64,000 nt of DNA from Isoetes taiwanensis (taxonomy: Eukaryota > Streptophyta > Lycopodiopsida > Isoetales > Isoetaceae): NCBI GenBank assembly GCA_021234155.1, contig JAJEKV010000047.1:6411071-6475070 (forward strand), written 5' to 3'. Within the stretch, counting starts at the first letter, position 1. Each line of letters begins with the position of its first letter. The notes beneath the pieces were generated by a model. It saw nothing but the letters and a program-made list of their open reading frames with translations. It was not told the origin of the DNA and searched no databases. Positions 58,217 to 64,000 of the stretch are shown in pieces. The position numbers were made by a program, and so were the translations under genes.

Positions 58217-58228
58217 GCTCTGATACCA
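58217..58228 (-). other. Primer-binding site (initiator Met tRNA)
   Basis: Reads TGGTATCAGAGC on the minus strand, the standard complement of the initiator-Met tRNA 3' end used by plant Copia elements. It lies 49 bp upstream of the gag ATG. Confidence 0.9.
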
Positions 58229-58229
58229 A

Positions 58230-58432
58230 TGTTGTTTTTATATTTCAATTCAAGCTTGTTATTTTATCTAGCTGATCCCTATAACAAATATAAATAGCAA
58301 ATGAACTATTCATATTGTTAACTATTCATGACAATGGCTAGGGAAAAAAACTCCTTCAAATCACCATGTATTCTAACTTTAAGAAGTCAATAAGATCTTC
58401 AACAATAGTTTAAGAACTTCCCAATACAACTA
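58230..58432 (-). repeat. Probable 5' LTR of the Copia remnant
   Basis: LTR sequence should start immediately next to the primer site. The inner end (…AAAACAACA on the minus strand) has the required CA. The outer border is a guess at 58432 (TGTATTGGG on the minus strand), since no second LTR is available for comparison. Confidence 0.35.
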
Positions 58433-60331
58433 TTATTACAAAGGTAATCATTAAACCATTGAACTGGCACTGTAGCTCTGGGATTGACCAATTCCCTGTA
58501 GCAAACGTTGACCGATATCTGGAGGCCCTTTTCTCTACAACAAATCCGTTTGCACTCAAGCCCATACACCGTTCTTGGTTCCTCAGCTATTATATATGTC
58601 CAATTCGGCGGTTTTGGGAACAGATAAAGTTGCCTTCCGGATTTCCTGTGGCTTTCGATTTATCCCACAGGCAGAGATGACATAATACGCTCTTCAATGA
58701 TTTATCCCACAGGCCAAGCTGTCTCGTAGAGCTCCTTAACCATTGAAATTTAGAATTCCTCGTTAACACATTAAATAACCATATAAGTTTACCCTTAGGC
58801 ATTTACAAGAATCAACTCCACCTGTTAACTACTTGTTCTTCATGTCCCAAAATTTACCCTAAGCATCTTGATCCATGCTAACCCAAGGGAGCCAAATTGT
58901 GGTCCCTAATCCCTTGGGTATCTGTAAATTAACTGTCACCATATTTGAGCTGTCATACTTAACTGTAGATCTATGCTTCTCTTGCAATAAACCTGAATAT
59001 CACATGACACATAATTTTATCAACTATATTCTAAAGTTGAGATCAAAATTGATTGAGATGTTGCCTCTATTAATTTTTAACTTTCAGTTCGGTGGACCAA
59101 TAATGGTCTGCAAGTGGAACTGCACATAGCAGTCTAACTTGACTTTTTATAGTCATAAACTTCCATATTTTTCTTTGATTTTTTTTGCATTGATTTCATG
59201 ATGTGGGACATTTTGAGAATGTGATTTTTCAAAGTCATGTTTCGAGGCATAAATCTAGAATAAACATAGAAGACATATTTGAATCTGATGCTATAAAGTT
59301 TAATCCAAATCTCAAGGTTATGATCAACAAATATTTTCATTACTAAAGTAAATCAGAAGCTATTTATATCCCAAAATTCAACTTGAGATCAATTAACGTA
59401 AGGAAGATATTGATTTTAAATGCACCTATGGACCAGTAATGGGCTCAGGTACAGAAATCTTTCTTGATTTTTTGTGACCATGTCTTTTGCGGTTTTTATG
59501 AGCTTGTTTTTGTATTGGTTTCATATCATTTTGAACTTTCATACTATGATTTTTTGGAGGACATCATAGAGTAAGTTTTGCTCTATATGGGGAAATATTA
59601 ATCATTATTACAAGTTACCTAAAATTGAGATCAAAAGTGAAAGTCCAAACATCAAATTCAAGGCCAGCCAATATTTTTATGGGATGGAGGAACTTGTCAA
59701 TTGCAAATATATCAAATATTAGCTCAAAATGCATTTCCCTGTAAAAGTTGTTGTATTTAAACTACAACTGCCTTCTGGGAACCATAATTGGTTCTGAGGA
59801 GGCAAAAAGCAGTTTTGACCCAGTCATGTTCTAATGGCCCTATCTTTCTTCACAGACTTCGGAGTGACATGTGGTTTTTTGTGTCATTTTTCTTATCTCA
59901 TGTAGAAAAATATCATAGTAATCAAAAAATTTGAAAAAATCATTTTATCGAGACAGTTTGACTTTATGTAAACATGAAGCTTTTGGTACTTGACCCCCCT
60001 GAGTTTGCTGGAGCATAACTTACAAGAATGGAGGTATATATATTTTTAGGTATTTTTCTAGTGGACCATGACTGCCATATATGAACTTCTAAGAAGGCTT
60101 CGAATAGATTTTGTACCATTGATTTTATATGAATTTTGAAGTGAACACTTCAAATGGACCATTTCTGGTCCATCACCTGACCACTCTAGTGTTAAAGAAA
60201 CATCTAGACCTGAGATAATTGGTACTGATTTTGTGTTTGGCCTGTACAAAGTCAGAATGATAAGACAATCAAGGGATTGACTGAGATTGATGTAAAGCTA
60301 GTATGGCCGAGGTCTAGGCTAGTTTTGACCG
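58433..60331. other. Intergenic, no gene seen
   Basis: About 1.9 kb of AT-rich DNA. Phrases of type GGACCA(A/G)TAATGG(T/G)CT and TTTT(G)ATTTTTTGTGACC recur loosely near 59090, 59430 and 60170, suggesting an old diverged tandem repeat. No coding support. Confidence 0.4.
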
Positions 60332-61880
60332 TTTTTTTTTTTTTTTTTTTTTTGAAGGACTTGAACCTTTATTATCCAGAGAAAGTTACAGAGTACAATG
60401 GGGACTAATAACTCAGTGGAGAGAATGTCCACCAGAGCAAAGCCACCCCACTCAAATACAACATCTAAACAATATGAAGAGCAAGCAAAAACTCATAAGC
60501 ATGAATCTGAAGATAGTGCTCCTAAATACGGCTCTTCACCTCATTAGCAATTGATGAGCACCTGAATGCTTTGACAATTTGTTGTTGGGCATCAAGAAGG
60601 ATCTGTGCATCTGAACAAGCAAGACCTTTGAATATGAAAAGATTCTTTCTTTTCCAAATGGACCAAAGGATCCATGCAGAAGCCAAATGAAACGCCCTTT
60701 TTGCCAAATTATCCCAACTACTTGGATAGACTGTTAATAACATCTGCTGGCTATTCAAATTGCAACGAAAGAGGCCTTGAAGCCACAACCAAGCATGTCT
60801 GACATGTCTACATAGGAAGAAGCAATGCTCAATTGTCTCGTCCCTCTGTGCACATAAGGGACAAAGTGCAGATACCTCTGGACGAAATTTGTGCAATTAA
60901 CGCGCAGACAACGATGAATGACTTGCCACCATTTCCATACTGCTTTCTGTCGATCGCTAGGAATGATCAAAGGCCACTTGGACGAAGGAGGCAAAACGTC
61001 CGCAGCAAACAAGACCTTGTACATGGAATTCACCAACTTATCTGCTTTGACACGCTCATGAACTACCCACATCCACTTGTGCTACTGGAGGAAGAATTGA
61101 AGACACCTTCTGCCAAATAGCTTGATTCCACCTTAAAAGGAGGAACTTAGCTCTGAACTCTTCGCATGTCAGCAACTGCCTTTGATTATTATATATACAC
61201 ACCTGCTGCTCTCCATCGACGCTGCGTCAATGGGTGGACTAAAGATACCAGAGGACCACCGTCCAATGGAATCCACCAACAACTTGCAGTAGTGCTAGTG
61301 TGTGCAAGATGGCGAAAATGAAACAGAGATTATACAGTCTCCCATGCAACTAGCAATCCTCTAAGAAATGGGGATGCATTAGGGTATGCGGTCAGTGGAT
61401 AAAACAGAGCCCAGGGGAAAAGTGGCCTAAGAGATTGAGACCCAAAAGAAATGCACATTTGCAAAGACTGATAAACAAGACGGGAACCCGGGGACTCATC
61501 CACATTATTCAAAATTCTCCAAATAAACTTAGAAATCATCACCTTGCTCTGCAAAAGAAAATTTTCATTCCAAGGCCGCCAAAATGCTTTGGCAACATGC
61601 ACTTTTCCCAACTGACTTTGACAGCAGCACCCTCCTCTATTCCCCCCCAGATGAAGTTCCTGACAACCCTGACGAGAAGTTGTACCTTTGACTGTGGAGC
61701 CAACATGAACGAAGCCATATACACATGGGTGCTACTTAAAACTGACTTAGCCACAACGATTCGTCCTGCCATGGAAAGCTTCGCTGTGAACCACCAGAAA
61801 AGGTGCTTTTCCAAGCCCTTAATCACTGCCTCCCACGCATCTCCTGATGAGATATAAACTTTACCATGGGGAAGGATCTT
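60332..61880 (-). mobile_element. 5'-truncated L1-type LINE with poly(A)
   Basis: Minus-strand C-terminal part of ORF2. It reads AWEAVIKGLEKHLFWW, AKLSMAGRIVVAKSVL and FIWGGIEEG...VSWEKCMLPK (61539-61850), NENFLLQSKVMISKFIWRIL (61330-61611) and VWKWWQVIHRCLRVNC. It ends in the zf-RVT zinc motif LCPLCAQRDETIEHCFFLC (about 60800-60860). The 22-base T run at 60332-60353 is the poly(A) tail of the minus-strand copy. Frames shift between segments. Severe 5' truncation is normal for this class. Target-site duplications were not secured. Confidence 0.85.
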
Positions 61881-63059
61881 TCATGGATAGGCAGTTACAC
61901 ATGGTGGAACTGGAGAGTCCAATGCCCATAGTGCTTACTTAGTTTTCCCCAGGACACACACCCTTAATGTTTATACAAAATAACACTTATTACAAGTGTG
62001 ATTGGCCACTAGTGCGTCATTTCTACAACTAGTGGGTCATTGTTTGACCATTTATTGGCAGAAGATAAAGGCTGCTTCATAATCCATCATTCATCCTGAC
62101 TAACATGGTATTATATTGAGTGCCTTCCACTTGTAAATTTTTTTGTCTCGAATCCATATACGCCGTTGCATATTTGAAGTGATTAGACTTCATCAGAAGA
62201 TGAAAATAAGCAAAAATGTAGAGGCTAGAAGCAAAGCAGTCAGGATTAAGTGAAGTTGACATTGATATTGCAATGAAAAACTTTTTCACTATTGGTTAGT
62301 CTATGTGCCAATGATATATAAACTCATAAGAATAAAGCAATCTTCTCCAAGAATACATTTTTCGAGATATTAGGTGCAGTAAGCTATTCGATGTTATTAT
62401 ACACATATAAACTCACACTTATGCTCAACAAGTATGCTTACGGTGCCTACCAAAGAAAACATTGAATCCGCTTACTTAAATGGAAATCTATGAACATATC
62501 CTGAGATTGAACTTGGACTTTGACGTTGATTCCTTTTAGCTGACTCTTCCTATTATTTTCAACTTTAAGTATGTTGCAAGCATGAGTACACATGCTTTTT
62601 GTTGGCAATTCTAAATGAGAACTTTTTATATTTGTTTTCTTTTCATCTTATATAGATGAATGTCGAGTTTGAGCTAGGTAAATCTACAAGTTAACTTGGA
62701 CAACACACATTAGTTAAGCATCCACAAGTTAGTTGTGTGAAAGGTTGGAAACCAGATTGAATTCTCAAGAGTTGCATATAATGTTATGGAACTCTACTGT
62801 GGAATCACAACAAACGTTTGGTTGCCCTAGCAAAATCTCGAATGTTGAGTGTGCCTTAAGAGAATTCGAAAGATTGACTAAACTCTACCACGTGCCTCAG
62901 CTTCACACCAATCGGGTTAACAACACCACACATGCATAATGAATATTTAGAGACTCGGAAGCTATGATCTAATGCTCATTACGTAGAGGCAATTTAAGAA
63001 CCAAATATAAAGGGTGTACTGATTGCAAATATGGGCCAGAAAAAAGAGAAATTCTATCT
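61881..63059. other. Intergenic, no gene seen
   Basis: No motif-bearing frame. The ORFs at 62077-62289 (minus) and 62733-62939 (plus) are unsupported. Confidence 0.5.
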
Positions 63060-63345
63060 GCAAATTAAATAGGAAAAGCTTGGAATATTAGGAAATCTAT
63101 GGGAACCTTTGTAGAATGTTAGAGAATCTAAAGGTATCTTAAGGGGATGTAGAGGGATATATTTAAATTATAACGAATCTAGGGGAATATTCATAGAATC
63201 TTAATGAATCTTGGATTCTGGTTCATCTAAAAGGAATCTAGAGGAATCTCCATAGAATATTGGAAAATCTATGGGAATCTTTCTAGAATCTAAGAAAATC
63301 TTATGGGGATCTGGGGGAATCCGAGGGAATCTTAATGAAATCTCA
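63060..63345. repeat. Degenerate GGAATCT array
   Basis: GAATCT or AAATCT recurs about every 15-25 bp in phrases such as ATCTAGGGGAATAT, AATCTAGAGGAATCTCC and ATCCGAGGGAATCTTAATG. It has no fixed period, so it is an old diverged short-unit satellite or low-complexity expansion. Confidence 0.7.
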
Positions 63346-63805
63346 AATTGCCTCATACAATCGACTGGCTACAATCCTAAAAAAAAAAAACTTCAGCTAC
63401 ATATAAACCCTTCATAGTACAAAGACTTCTATATCTATATCTTACATTGCTAATTAAGTTGTCGGAGTCTGGGCTTGTGCACAAGGTCGTATATACACCG
63501 TGGCCACAGTGGGAAACAATACTATACGACTATACAAATATGCCATGTTTCGCACAATGCCCACAGTGCGAACTTTGCATAAGGGTGTAAGTTAAGGGCA
63601 GGCAACACTGGGATTTGAATCCAAGAATACCGTTCTTATTTGTTTCATTAACTATTTTAGCTTAAGGAAAGTACAACAGGAGGCATACACAGATTTGTCG
63701 TATACAACTCTTCCCTATGTTTCCCTACTTTAACACCATTCACCAGAAAATAGAAGTATGTTTAATTAACTTTCTTAATCCAATTATTTTTATATCAAAC
63801 AAATA
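63346..63805. other. Intergenic, no gene seen
   Basis: Contains an A run (63379-63390) and a short imperfect repeat of ACAGTGGGAA/ACAGTGCGAA near 63506-63570. Nothing else noted. Confidence 0.4.
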
Positions 63806-64000
63806 TCATGCTTCTTCTACTTTTAATGTTTTATACAATTGATCACATTTAAAGATGCAGATGTCAACGATTTCAGAATGGGTACCATCAGCATGGTCTT
63901 GTTCCAATAGAACCCATGACCATCTACTCCCTTCTTTACTTCCCTCCATCTTTTGTACTTGAAGGTAATGCACAATGTTTGGTTTTGAATACAATACCTG
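63806..64000 (-). CDS. Possible terminal exon of a gene beyond the right edge
   Basis: Minus-strand open frame from the window end to a TGA at 63806, reading YSKPNIVHYLQVQKMEGSKE and ending YKTLKVEEA. The first bases CAGGTATTG could be an internal codon or an acceptor. No family recognised and only 63 aa visible, so this may be chance. Confidence 0.2.
   Translation of the reverse strand, partial: QVLYSKPNIVHYLQVQKMEGSKEGSRWSWVLLEQDHADGTHSEIVDICIFKCDQLYKTLKVEEA

Noticed and set aside
60300-62060. Target-site duplication (GTTTTGACC / GTTTGACCA) for the L1-type LINE
   Set aside because: The match is short and imperfect, and the right-hand copy lies 150 bp beyond the end of recognisable LINE text.

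Overview
This window is nuclear DNA of a land plant with a large, transposon-rich genome. The evidence is spliced genes with GT-AG introns, a plant-type bZIP gene, an ER-type Ca2+-ATPase fragment, and nested LINE, Copia, Harbinger and Helitron remains. I cannot fix the lineage from sequence alone. A fern or gymnosperm would fit the repeat load, but that is a guess. No virus, rRNA gene, genuine tRNA gene or CRISPR array was seen.

Layout. 1-1142: left-edge copy of a decayed transposase-like repeat family. 1143-8995: intergenic, with a TGCATG microsatellite and a small inverted-repeat element. 8996-11076 (minus): the one intact host gene I can assemble, a six-coding-exon bZIP factor of about 550 aa, with ACGTGGC boxes about 1.1 kb upstream. 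14188-16678: probable long LTR. 17690-19212: second copy of the repeat family seen at 1-1142. 19892-20302: second copy of the inverted-repeat element. 24381-24715: three tRNA-like SINE units in tandem.

25012-38955 is the most interesting part. A minus-strand Helitron (PIF1-type) helicase is split in two by an 11,379-bp element (26123-37501). The element has 22-bp perfect terminal inverted repeats and a 4-bp TTAT target duplication. Removing the element and one TTAT rejoins the helicase reading frame exactly. The element carries two converging gene sets. The plus strand (26380-32001) has coiled-coil, acidic and FCP1-like HAD-phosphatase sections. The minus strand (37223-34498) has a cysteine-rich transposase-like gene. 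TGTACAT motifs lie next to both ends. I cannot place the element in a named superfamily.

38956-39930: LINE 3' fragment abutting the Helitron. 40360-41370: pseudogene of an ER-type Ca2+-ATPase that keeps an intron. 42191-44468: 1.1-kb-arm palindrome with a third arm copy at 45748-46998. 47903-48414: array of 13 small CACCC/GGTG hairpins. 49886-55386: a minus-strand LINE interrupted by a 3.6-kb PIF/Harbinger element (50616-54216) with a TAA duplication, a damaged transposase and an intact Myb/SANT-like partner ORF. 56270-58228: Copia gag-protease-integrase remnant with an initiator-Met tRNA primer site. 60332-61880: 5'-truncated L1-type LINE with a poly(A) tail. The right end holds a GAATCT-rich degenerate array and a possible terminal exon.

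Most mobile genes carry single-base frameshifts, often at homopolymers. These may be true decay or long-read assembly error. All family calls come from motifs I recognised by eye. No database search was possible.
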